A DNA stretch of 54,064 nucleotides from assembly GCA_037903355.1 (NCBI GenBank), contig JBAJFE010000043.1:1-54064 (forward strand), given 5' to 3'. This document shows positions 42,655 to 54,064 of this stretch, in pieces. The notes under the pieces are model-generated. The model had not been told where the DNA came from, did not search any database, and worked only from the letters and a program-made list of their open reading frames with translations. The stretch's first letter is position 1. The number at the start of each line of letters is the position of its first letter. Origin of the DNA: Trichuris trichiura (lineage: Eukaryota > Nematoda > Enoplea > Trichinellida > Trichuridae). Both the position numbers and the translations under genes were made by a program.

Positions 42655-45455
42655 CCTAAAAATTTAGACGTCCGGCGGTGCGTACATCTGGAGATATCGC
42701 GATATGCGCTCCGGGCATAGAGGAACGAATTTAAACGTGGAGCCTTGGGACCACGTGCAGTATCTTGCCCAGTCAACGGGCATTACGCTCCAGAACAGCC
42801 GCCGTGCAAAGATTCTTTCCAAGGCGTAGAGGAGCGATTTTGTATTTTACCGTTTTCCCGGTTTTGCGGACGAGAACGGCAACGTCTAGATTCAGGTCAA
42901 TGTGTGCTGGGTAGAAAATCCTCTGCGCCGTTAGAATACGTCTTGCGAGCGTTGGGATTTAGAGCAATATTTTTTAAACGGACCCAACCTGCAAAACACT
43001 TGTCCACTGTACCCATATTAAGAAAACGACGTTTTCGACTCGCAAGCCGGCAACATCCGATTGCAGTCGACGGGGCATCGCATAACCTTTATTCACTAAA
43101 ACTTTTGGCGTCCGGCGGTGCGTAGATTTGGAGATATCGCGATATGCCCTCCGGGAATAGAGGGACGAATTTAAACGTAGAGCCTTGGGACCACGTGCAG
43201 CATGTTGCCCACTCAACGGGCATTACGCTCCAGAACAGCCGCCGGGCAAAGACTCTTTCCAGGGCGTAGAGGAGCGATTTTGTATTTTACCGTTTTCCCG
43301 GTTTTGCGGACGAGAACGGCAACGGTTAGATTCCGCTCAGTCTGTGCTGGGTAGAAAATCCTATGCGCTATTAGAATACGTCTTGCGAGCGGTGGGATTT
43401 ACAGCAATATTTTTTAAACGGACTCAACCTGCAAAACACTTGTCTACTGTACCCATATTCAGAAAACCACGTTTTCGACTCGCAAGCCGGCACGTTTTCA
43501 TTCCGGTCGACGGCGCATCGCCTAACCTTTATTCCCTAAAAATTCTGGCGTCCGGCGGTGCGTAGATTTGGAGATATCGCGATATGCCCTCCGGGCATAG
43601 AGGAACGAACTTGAACGTAGAGCCTTGGGACCACGTGCAGGATGTTGCCCAGTCAACGGGAATTACGCTCCAGAACAGCCGCCGTGCAAAGATTCTTTCC
43701 AAGGCGTAGAGGAGCGAATTTGTATTTTACCGTTTTCCCGGTTTTGTGGACGAGAACGGCAACGGGTAGATTCCGGTCAATGTGTGCTGAGTAGAAAATC
43801 CTCTGCGCTATTAGAATACGTCTTACGAGCGCTGGGATTTGCAGCAATCTTTTTTAAACGGACTCAACCTGCAAAACACTTGTCTACTGTACCCATATTA
43901 AGAAAACGACGTTTTCGACTCGCAAGCCGGCAATTTTCGATTGCGGTCGACGCGGCATCGCATAGCCTTTATTCCCTAAAAATTTTGGCGTCCGGCGGTG
44001 CATAGATTTGGAGATATCGCGATATGCCGTCGGGGCATAGAGGAACGAATTTAAACGTAGAGCCTTGGGACCACGGGCAGTATGTTGCCCAGTCAAGGGG
44101 CATTACGCTCCAGAACAGCCGCCGTGCAAAGATTCTTTCCAAGGCGTAGAGGAGCGATTTTATATTTTACAGTTTTCCCGGTTTCGCGGACGAGAACGGC
44201 AACGTTGAGATTCCGGTTAATGTGTGCTGGGTAGAAAATCCTCTGGGCTATTAGAATACGTCTTGCGAGCGTTGGGATTTAGAGCAATATTTTTTAAACG
44301 GACTCAACTTGGAAAACACTTGCCTACTGTACCCATATTCAGAAAACGACGTTTTCGACTTGGAAGCCGGCAACTTTTGATTGCAGTCGACGGGGCATCG
44401 CATAACCTTTATTCCCTAAACATTTTGGCGACCGGCGCTGCGTAGATTTGGAGATCTCGGGATATGCCCTCCGGGCGTAGAGGATCGAATTTAAGCATAG
44501 AGCCTTGGGAACACGTGCAGCATGTTGCCCATTCAAGGGGCATTACGCTCCTGAACAGCCAGTGTGCAAACATTTATACCGGGGCGTAGAGGAGCGATTT
44601 TGTATTTTACCATTTTCGCGGTTTTGCGGACGAGAACGGAAATATTTAGCTTCCGGCTAATGTGTGATAGGTAGTAAAAATTGTACCCTACTAGAATACA
44701 TCTTGCGAGCGTTGGGATTTGGACAAATAATTTTCAAACGCACTCAACCTGCAAAGCACTTGTCTACTGTACCCATATTCAGAAAACGACGTTTTCGACT
44801 TGGAAGCCGGCAACTTTTGACTACAGTCGACGGGGCATCGCATAACCTTTATTCCCTAAAAATTTGGGCGACCAGCGCTGCGCAGATTTTGAGATCTCGA
44901 GATATGCCCTCCGGGCATACAGGATCGAATTTAAACGTAGAGCCTTGGGAACACGTGCAGTATGTTGCCCATTCAAGGAGCATTACGCTCCTGAACTTCC
45001 AGCGTGCAAACATTTATTCCGGGGCGTAGAGGAGCGATTTTGTATTTTACAATTTTCGCGGTTTTGCGGGCGAGAACGGAAATATTTAGCTTCCGGCTAA
45101 TGTGTGATGGGTCGTAAACATTGTGCGCTACTAGAATACTTCTTGCGAGCGTTCGGATTTAGAGCAATAATTTTCAAACGGACTCAACCTGCAAAGCACT
45201 TGTCTACTGTACCCATATTCAGAAAACGAGGTTTTCTACTTGGAAGCCGGCAACTTTTCATTGCAGTCGACGGCGCATCGCATAACCTTTATTCCCTAAA
45301 AATTTTGGCGACCGGCGCTCCGTAGATTTGGAGATCTCGAGATATGCCCTCCGGGCATAGAGGATCGAATTTAAACGTAGAGCCTTGGGAACACGTGCAG
45401 TATGTTGCCCATTCAAGGAGCATTACGCTCCTGAACTTCCAGCGTGCAAACATTA
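42655..45455. repeat. Satellite segment duplicated 16 monomers downstream (copy 1)
   Basis: This stretch matches 49691-52487 almost base for base at an offset of 7,032-7,036 bp, including rare variants such as GTGTGATAGGTAG (44664 and 51696). Identity is much higher here than between neighbouring monomers. Confidence 0.9.
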
Positions 45456-48400
45456 CTCCGGCGCACCGTAAAAACCAGATTTTGTTCTTTACAATTTTGG
45501 CCAGACCCGAGCAGACGGAAATATTTAGCTTCCGGCTAATGTGTGATGGGTAGTAAAAATTGTGCGCTACTAGAATACATCTTGCGAGCGTTGGGATTTA
45601 GAGCAATAATTTTCAAACGGACTCAACCTGCAAAGCACTTGTCTACTGTACCCATATTCAGAAAACGAGGTTTTGTACTTGGAAGCCGGCAACTTTTGAT
45701 TGCAGTCGACGGGGCATCGCATAACCTTTATTCCCTAAAAATTTTGGCGACCGGCGCTGCGTAGATTTGGAGATCTCGAGATATGCCCTCCGGGCATAGA
45801 GGATCGAAGTTAAACGTACAGCCTTGGAAACACGTGCAGTATGTTGCCCATTCAAGGAGCATTACGCTCCTGAACAGCCAGCGTGCAAACATTTATTCCG
45901 GGGCGTAGAGGAGCGATTTTGTATTTTACCATTTTCGCGGTTTTGCGGGCGAGAACGGAAATATTTAGCTTCCGGCTAATATGTGTTTGTAGTAAAAATT
46001 GTGCGCTACTAGAATACATCTTGCGAGCGTTGGGATCTACAGCAATAATTTTCAAACGGACTCAAACTGCAAAGCACTTGTCCACTGTACCCATATTCAG
46101 AAAACGAGGTTTTCTACTTGGAAGCCGGCAACTTTTCATTGCAGTCGACGGGGCATCGCATAACCTTTACTCCCTAAAAATTTTAGCGACCGGCGCTGCG
46201 TAGATTTGGAGATCTCGAGATATGCCCTCCGTGCATAGAGGATCGAATTTAAACGTAGAGCCTTGGGAACACGTGCAGTATGTTGCCCATTCAAGGAGCA
46301 TTACGCTCCTGAACAGCCAGCGTGCAAACATTTACTCCGGGGCGTAGAGGAGCGATTTTGTATTTTACCATTTTCGCGGTTTTGCGGGCGAGAACGGAAA
46401 TATTTAGCTTCCGGTTAATGTGTGATGGGTAGTAAAAATTGTGCGCTACTAGAATACATCTTGCGAGCGTTGGGATTTAGAGCAATAATTTTCAAACGGA
46501 CTCAACCTGCAAAGCACTTGTCTACTGTACCCATATTCAGAAAACGAGGTTTTCTACTTGGAAGCCGGCAACTTTTGATTGCAGTCGACGGGGCATCGCA
46601 TAACCTTTATTCCCTAAAAATTTTGGCGACCGGCGCTGCGTAGATTTGGACATCTCGAGATATGCCCTCCGGGCATACAGGATCGAATTTAAACGTAGAG
46701 CCTTGGGAACACGTGCAGTATGTTGCCCATTCAAGGAGCATTACGCTCCTGAACAGCCAGCGTGCAAACATTTATTCCAGGGAGTAGAGGAGCGATTTTG
46801 TATTTTACCATTTTCGCGGTTTTGCGGGCGAGAACGGAAATATTTAGCTTCCGGCTAATGTGTGATGGGTAGTAAAAATTGTGCGCTACTAGAACACATC
46901 TTGCGAGCGTTGGAATTTAGACAAATAATTTTCAAACGCACTCAACCTGCAAAGCACTTGTCAACTGTACCCATATTCAGAAAACGAGGTTTTCTACTTG
47001 GAAGCCGGCAACCTTTAATTGCAGTCGACGGGGCATCGCATAACCTTTATTCCTTAAATTTATGGCGTCCGGCGGTGCGTAGATTTGGAGATATCGCGAT
47101 ATGCCCTCCGGGCATAGAGGAACGAATTTGAACGTAGAGCCTTGGGACCACGTGCAGGATGTTGCCCAGTCAACGGGAATTACGCTCCAGAACAGCCGCC
47201 GTGCAAAGATTCTTTCCAAGGCGTAGAGGAGCGAATTTGTATTTTACCGTTTTCCCGGTTTTGTGGACGAGAACGGCAACGGTTAGATTCCGGTCAATGT
47301 GTGCTGGGTAGAAACTCTTCTGCGCTATTAGAATACGTCTTACGAGCGCTGGGATTTGCAGCAATCTTTTTTAAACGGACTCAACCTGCAAAACACTTGT
47401 CTACTGTACCCATATTGAGAAAACGACGTTTTCGACTCGCAAGCCGGCAATTTTCGATTGCGGTCGACGCGGCATCGCATAGCCTTTATTCCCTAAAAAT
47501 TTTGGCGTCCGGCGGTGCATAGGTTTGGAGATATCGCGATATGCCCTCCGGGCATAGAGGATCGAATTTAAACGTAGAGCCTTGGGAACACGTGCAGTAT
47601 GTTGCCCGTTCAAGGAGCCTTACGCTCCTGAACAGCCAGCGTGCAAACACTTATTCCGGGGCGAAGAGGAGCGATTTTGTATTTTACCATTTTCGCGGTT
47701 TTGCGGGCGAGAACGGAAATATTTAGCTTCCGGCTAATGTGTGATGGGTAGTAAAAATTGTGCGCTACTAGAACACATCTTGCGAGCGTTGGAATTTAGA
47801 CAAATAATTTTCAAACGGACTCAACCTGCAAAACACTTGTCTACTGTACCCATATTCAGAAAACCACGTTTTCGACTCGCAAGCCGGCAAGTTTTCATTG
47901 CGGTCGACGGCGCATCGCCTAACCTTTATTCCCTAAAAATTCTGGCGTCCGGCGGTGCGTAGATTTGGAGATATCGCGATATGCCCTCCGGGCATAGAGG
48001 AACGAATTTGAACGTAGAGCCTTGGGACCACGTGCAGGATGTTGCCCAGTCAACGGGAATTACGCTCCAGAACAGCCGCCGTGCAAAGATTCTTTCCAAG
48101 GCGTAGAGGAGCGAATTTGTATTTTACCGTTTTCCCGGTTTTGTGGTCGAGAACGGCAACGGTTAGATTCCGGTCAATTAGTGTTCTGTATAAAATCTTC
48201 TGCGCTATTAGAATACGTCTTACGAGCGCTGGGATTTGCAGCAATCTTTTTTAAACGGACTCAACCTGCAAAGCACTTCTCTACTGTACCCATATTCAGA
48301 AAACGAGGTTTTCTACTTGGAGGCCGGCAACTTTTGATTGCAGTCGACGGGGCATCGCATAACCTTTATTCCCTAAAAATTTTGGCGACCGGCGCTGCGT

Positions 48401-49690
48401 AGATTTGGAGATCTCGAGATATGCCGTCCGGGCATAGAGGATCGAATTTAAACGTAGAGCCTTGGGAACACGTGCAGTATGTTGCGCATTCAAGGAGCAT
48501 TACGCTCCTGAACAGCCAGCGTGCAAACATTTATTCCGGGGCGTAGATTAGCGATTTGTATTTTACCATTTTCGCGGTTTTGCGGGCGAGAAGGGAAATA
48601 TTTAGCTTCCGGCTAATGTGTGATGGGTAGTAAAAATTGTGCGCCACTAGAACACATCTTGCGAGCGTTGGAATTTAGACAAATAATTTTCAAACGGACT
48701 CAACCTGCAAAACACTTGTCTACTGTACCCATATTCAGAAAACCACGTTTTCGACTCGCAAGCCGGCAAGTTTTCATTGCGGTCGACGGCGCATCGCCTA
48801 ACCTTTATTCCCTAAAAATTCTGGCGTCCGGCGGTGCGTAGATTTGGAGATATCGCGATATGCCCTCCGGGCGTAGAGGAACGAATTTGAACGTAGAGCC
48901 TTGGGACCACGTGCAGGATGTTGCCCAGTCAACGGGAATTACGCTCCAGAACAGCCGCCGTGCAAAGATTCTTTCCAAGGCGTAGAGGAGCCAATTTGTA
49001 TTTTACCGTTTTCCCGGTTTTGTGGACGAGAACGGCAACGGTTAGATTCCGGTCAATGTGTGCTGGGTAGAAAATCTTCTGCGCCGTTAGAATACGTCTT
49101 GCGAGCGTTGGGATTTAGAGCAATATTTTTTAAACAGACCCAACCTGCAAAACACTTGTCTACTGTACCCATATTAAGAAAACGACGTTTTCGACTCGCA
49201 AGCCGGCAACTTCCGATTGCAGTCGACGGGGCGTCGCATAACCTTTATTCCCTAAAACCTTTGGCGTCCGGCGGTGCGTAGATTTGGAGATATCGCGATA
49301 TGCCCTCCGGGAATAGAGGGACGAATTTAAACGTAGAGCCTTGGGACCACGTGCAGTATGTTGCCCATTCAACGGGCATTACGCTCCAGAACAGCCGCCG
49401 GGCAAAGACTCTTTCCAGGACGTAGAGGAGCGATTTTGTATTTTACCGTTTTCCCGGTTTTGCGGACGACAACGGCAACGGTTAGATTCCGCTCAGTCTG
49501 TGCTGGGTAGAAAATCCTATGCGCTATTAGAATAAGTCTTACGAGCGCTGGGATTTGCAGCAATCTTTTTTAAACGGACTCAACCTGCAAAACACTTGTC
49601 TACTGTACCCATATTAAGAAAACGACGTTTTCGACTCCCAAGCCGGCAATTTTCGATTGCGGTCGACGCGGCATCGCATAACCTTTACTC

Positions 49691-52487
49691 CCTAAAAATT
49701 TAGACGTCCGGCGGTGCGTACATCTGGAGATATCGCGATATGCGCTCCGGGCATAGAGGAACGAATTTAAACGTGGAGCCTTGGGACCACGTGCAGTATG
49801 TTGCTCAGTCAACGGGCATTACGCTCCAGAACAGCCGCCGTGCAAAGATTCTTTCCAAGGCGTAGAGGAGCGATTTTGTATTTTACCGTTTTCCCGGTTT
49901 TGCGAACGAGAACGGCAACGTCTAGATTCCGGTCAATGTGTGCTGGGTAGAAAATCCTCTGCGCCGTTAGAATACGTCTTGCGAGCGTTGGGATTTAGAG
50001 CAATATTTTTTAAACAGACCCAACCTGCAAAACACTTGTCTACTGTACCCATATTAAGAAAACGACGTTTTCGACTCGCAAGCCGGCAACTTCCGATTGC
50101 AGTCGACGGGGCGTCGCATAACCTTTATTCCCTAAAACTTTTGGCGTCCGGCGGTGCGTAGATTTTGGAGATATCGCGATATGCCCTCCGGGAATAAGAC
50201 ATTTAAACGTAGAGCCTTGGGACCACGTGCAGTATGTTGCCCATTCAACGGGCATTACGCTCCAGAACAGCCGCCGGGCAAAGACTCTTTCCAGGACGTA
50301 GAGGAGCGATTTTGTATTTTACCGTTTTCCCGGTTTTGCGGACGAGAACGGCAACGGTTAGATTCCGCTCAGTCTGTGCTGGGTAGAAAATGCTATGCGC
50401 TATTAGAATACGTCTTGCGAGCGGTGGGATTTACAGCAATATTTTTTAAACGGACTCAACCTGCAAAACACTTGTCTACTGTACCCATATTCAGAAAACC
50501 ACGTTTTCGACTCGCAAGCCGGCAAGTTTTCATTGCGGTCGACGGCGCATCGCCTAACCTTTATTCCCTAAAAATTCTGGCGTCCGGCGGTGCGTAGATT
50601 TGGAGATATCGCGATATGCCCTCCGGGCATAGAGGAACGAATTTGAACGTAGAGCCTTGGGACCACGTGCAGGATGTTGCCCAGTCAACGGGAATTACGC
50701 TCCAGAACAGCCGCCGTGCAAAGATTCTTTCCAAGGCGTAGAGGAGCGAATTTGTATTTTACCGTTTTCCCGGTTTTGTGGACGAGAACGGCAACGGTTA
50801 GATTCCGGTCAATGTGTGCTGGGTAGAAAATCCTCTGCGCTATTAGAATACGTCTTACGAGCGCTGGGATTTGCAGCAATCTTTTTTAAACGAACTCAAC
50901 CTGCAAAACACTTGTCTACTGTACCCATATTAAGAAAACGACGTTTTCGACTCGCAAGCCGGCAATTTTCGATTGCGGTCGACGTGGCATCGCATAGCCT
51001 TTATTCCCTAAAAATTTTGGCGTCCGGCGGTGCATAGATTTGGAGATATCGCGATATGCCGTCGGGGCATAGAGGAACGAATTTAAACGTAGAGCCTTGG
51101 GACCACGGGCAGTATGTTGCCCAGTCAAGGGGCATTACGCTCCAGAACAGCCGCCGTGCAAAGATTCTTTCCAAGGCGTAGAGGAGCGATTTTATATTTT
51201 ACAGTTTTCCCGGTTTCGCGGACGAGAACGGCAACGTTGAGATTCCGGTTAATGTGTGCTGGGTAGAAAATCCTCTGGGCTATTAGAATACGTCTTGCGA
51301 GCGTTGGGATTTAGAGCAATATTTTTTAAACGGACTCAACTTGGAAAACACTTGCCTACTGTACCCATATTCAGAAAACGACGTTTTCGACTTGGAAGCC
51401 GGCAACTTTTGATTGCAGTCGACGGGGCATCGCATAACCTTTATTCCCTAAACATTTTGGCGACCGGCGCTGCGTAGATTTGGAGATCTCGGGATATGCC
51501 CTCCGGGCGTAGAGGATCGAATTTAAGCATAGAGCCTTGGGAACACGTGCAGCATGTTGCCCATTCAAGGGGCATTACGCTCCTGAACAGCCAGTGTGCA
51601 AACATTTATACCGGGGCGTAGAGGAGCGATTTTGTATTTTACCATTTTCGCGGTTTTGCGGACGAGAACGGAAATATTTAGCTTCCGGCTAATGTGTGAT
51701 AGGTAGTAAAAATTGTACCCTACTAGAATACATCTTGCGAGCGTTGGGATTTGGACAAATAATTTTCAAACGCACTCAACCTGCAAAGCACTTGTCTACT
51801 GTACCCATATTCAGAAAACGACGTTTTCGACTTGGAAGCCGGCAACTTTTGACTACAGTCGACGGGGCATCGCATAACCTTTATTCCCTAAAAATTTGGG
51901 CGACCAGCGCTGCGCAGATTTTGAGATCTCGAGATATGCCCTCCGGGCATACAGGATCGAATTTAAACGTAGAGCCTTGGGAACACGTGCAGTATGTTGC
52001 CCATTCAAGGAGCATTACGCTCCTGAACTTCCAGCGTGCAAACATTTATTCCGGGGCGTAGAGGAGCGATTTTGTATTTTACAATTTTCGCGGTTTTGCG
52101 GGCGAGAACGGAAATATTTAGCTTCCGGCTAATGTGTGATGGGTCGTAAACATTGTGCGCTACTAGAATACTTCTTGCGAGCGTTCGGATTTAGAGCAAT
52201 AATTTTCAAACGGACTCAACCTGCAAAGCACTTGTCTACTGTACCCATATTCAGAAAACGAGGTTTTCTACTTGGAAGCCGGCAACTTTTCATTGCAGTC
52301 GACGGCGCATCGCATAACCTTTATTCCCTAAAAATTTTGGCGACCGGCGCTCCGTAGATTTGGAGATCTCGAGATATGCCCTCCGGGCATAGAGGATCGA
52401 ATTTAAACGTAGAGCCTTGGGAACACGTGCAGTATGTTGCCCATTCAAGGAGCATTACGCTCCTGAACTTCCAGCGTGCAAACATTT
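49691..52487. repeat. Satellite segment duplicated 16 monomers downstream (copy 2)
   Basis: Partner of 42655-45455. The offset also holds further on (46422 with 53457, 46862 with 53897), so the array has a higher-order period of 16 monomers. Confidence 0.9.
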
Positions 52488-54064
52488 ATTCCGGCGGCGT
52501 AGAGGAGCGATTTTGTATTTTACCATTTTCGCGGTTTTGCGGGCGAGAACGGAAATATTTAGCTTCCGGCTAATGTGTGATGGGTAGTAAAAATTGTGCT
52601 CTACTAGAACACATCTTGCGAGCGTTGGAATTTAGAGCAATAATTTTCAAACGGACTCAACCTGCAAAGCACTTGTCTACTGTACCCATATTCAGAAAAC
52701 GAGGTTTTCGACTTCGAAGCCGGCAACTTTTGATTGCAGTCGACGGGGCATCCGATAACCTTTATTGCCTAAAAATTTTGGCGACCGGCGCTGCGTAGAT
52801 TTGGAGATCTCGAGATATGCCCTCCGGGCATAGAGGATCGAATTTAAACGTAGAGCGTTGGGAACACGTGCAGTATGTTGCCCATTCAAGGAGCATTACG
52901 CTCCTGAACAGCCAGCGTGCAGACATTTATTCCGGGGCGTAGAGGAGCGATTTTGTATTTTACCATTTTCGCGGTTTTGCGGGCGAGAACGGAAATATTT
53001 AGCTTCCGGCTAATGTGTGATGGGTAGTAAAAATTGTGCGCTACTAGAATACATCTTGCGAGCGTTGGGATTTAGAGCAATAATTTTCAAACGTACTCAA
53101 CCAGCAAAGCACTTGTCTACTGTACCCATATTCAGAAAACGAGGTTTTCTACTTGGAAGCCGGCAACTTTTGATTGCAGTCGACGGGGCATCGCATAACC
53201 TTTATTCCCTAAACATTTTGGCGACCGGCGCTGCGTAGATTTGGAGATCTCGAGATATGCCCTCCGGGCATAGAGGATCGAATTTAAACGTAGAGCCTTG
53301 GGAACACGTGCAGTATGTTGCCCATTCAAGGAGCATTACGCTCCTGAACAGCCAGCGTGCAAACATTTACTCCGGGGCGTAGAGGAGCGATTTTGTATTT
53401 TACCATTTTCGCGGTTTTGCGGGCGAGAACGGAAATATTTAGCTTCCGGTTAATGTGTGATGGGTAGTAAAAATTGTGCGCTACTAGAATACATCTTGCG
53501 AGCGTTGGGATTTAGAGCAATAATTTTCAAACGGACTCAACCTGCAAAGCACTTGTCTACTGTACCCATATTCAGAAAACGAGGTTTTCTACTTGGAAGC
53601 CGGCAACTTTTGATTGCAGTCGACGGGGCATCGCATAACCTTTATTCCCTAAAAATTTTGGCGACCGGCGCTGCGTAGATTTGGACATCTCGAGATATGC
53701 CCTCCGGGCATAGAGGATCGAATTTAAACGTAGAGCCTTGGGAACACGTGCAGTATGTTGCCCATTCAAGGAGCATTACGCTCCTGAACAGCCAGCGTGC
53801 AAACATTTATTCCGGGGCGTAGAGGAGCGATTTTGTATTTTACCATTTTCGCGGTTTTGCGGGCGAGAACGGAAATATTTAGCTTCCGGCTAATGTGTGA
53901 TGGGTAGTAAAAATTGTGCGCTACTAGAACACATCTTGCGAGCGTTGGAATTTAGACAAATAATTTTCAAACGGACTCAACCTGCAAAGCACTTGTCAAC
54001 TGTACCCATATTCAGAAAACGAGGTTTTCTACTTGGAAGCCGGCAACTTTTAATTGCAGTCGAC

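Larger units (their letters stand above)
40134..54064. repeat. Satellite array, about 439-440 bp monomers, runs off the window
   Basis: About 32 head-to-tail copies. The anchor ATATGCCCTCCGGGCATA (or a close variant) recurs at about 40506, 40944, 41382, 41822 and so on to about 53697, every 438-441 bp. Two monomer families alternate in blocks. Family A has GAGATATCGCGATATG, GACCACGTGCAG and AAAGATTCTTTCC. Family B has GAGATCTCGAGATATG, GAACACGTGCAG and AAACATTTATTCC. The first ten or so monomers are mostly A and more diverged at the inner edge. Each monomer carries several short dyads: ATATCGCGATAT, ATGCCCTCCGGGCAT, and in B GGAGCATTACGCTCC. Open frames of 65-126 codons recur in register on both strands but are by-products of the repeat. 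Confidence 0.98.

Noticed and set aside
40306..53769. Recurrent open frames of 65-126 codons on both strands of the satellite
   Set aside because: They repeat in register with the 440-bp monomer, exist on both strands over the same bases and follow nucleotide, not protein, conservation.
1..54064. CRISPR array, prokaryotic operons, phage genes
   Set aside because: Spliced genes, microsatellites and satellite DNA show a eukaryotic genome; the regular 440-bp repeats are satellite monomers without spacers.

Overview
The window looks like nuclear DNA of a nematode. Four spliced or intact genes of animal type can be read from the sequence. Most introns are 45-80 bp. There is a nematode-type chemoreceptor, and a short degenerate run of TTAGGC, the usual nematode telomere repeat, at about 39.8 kb. 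The GC level, the compact introns and the Penelope-like retroelements would fit a clade I (Dorylaimia, Trichuris-like) worm, but that placement is inference.

Layout. 1-11.2 kb is gene-poor: microsatellites with a foldback, a block of old degenerate repeats (about 6.1-9.3 kb) and two weak gene candidates. 11.5-15.4 kb (minus) holds an 11-exon LAT-type amino-acid transporter with a complete 494-residue reading. Directly upstream lies a decayed Penelope-like element (16.3-18.3 kb) flanked by a 15-bp target duplication. 18.3-21.8 kb has no gene I can recognise, only a perfect hairpin. A second Penelope-like element (21.8-23.9 kb, minus) keeps RT and GIY-YIG parts, and both of its inverted arms carry hammerhead-ribozyme cores. 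24.6-30.1 kb (plus) is a CD2AP/CIN85-family adaptor. It converges on a CEP43/FOP centrosomal protein gene (32.6-30.8 kb, minus). 33-36 kb is intergenic with a dead LINE fragment. 36.0-37.2 kb is an intronless Sra-superfamily GPCR. 37.4-39.6 kb holds a foldback, two microsatellites and the 3' exons of an unidentified minus-strand gene. From about 40.13 kb to the end the window is a tandem satellite of about 439-440 bp monomers (about 32 copies, continuing past the edge). It has two monomer families, chimeric monomers and a 16-monomer (about 7.03 kb) higher-order period.

How it fits together. The genes do not form one pathway: a plasma-membrane amino-acid exchanger, an endocytic/actin adaptor, a ciliary/centrosomal protein and a chemoreceptor. 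Structurally the window runs from ordinary gene-bearing DNA into a large satellite whose inner edge is marked by telomere-like hexamers, so it is probably subtelomeric or next to another large heterochromatic block. The most notable items are the hammerhead-bearing Penelope element, the higher-order satellite and the strong excess of an ATTTGCAT octamer in non-coding DNA. Exon coordinates were worked out by eye from GT/AG (one GC/AG) sites, reading-frame continuity and remembered family sequences; no search was run.
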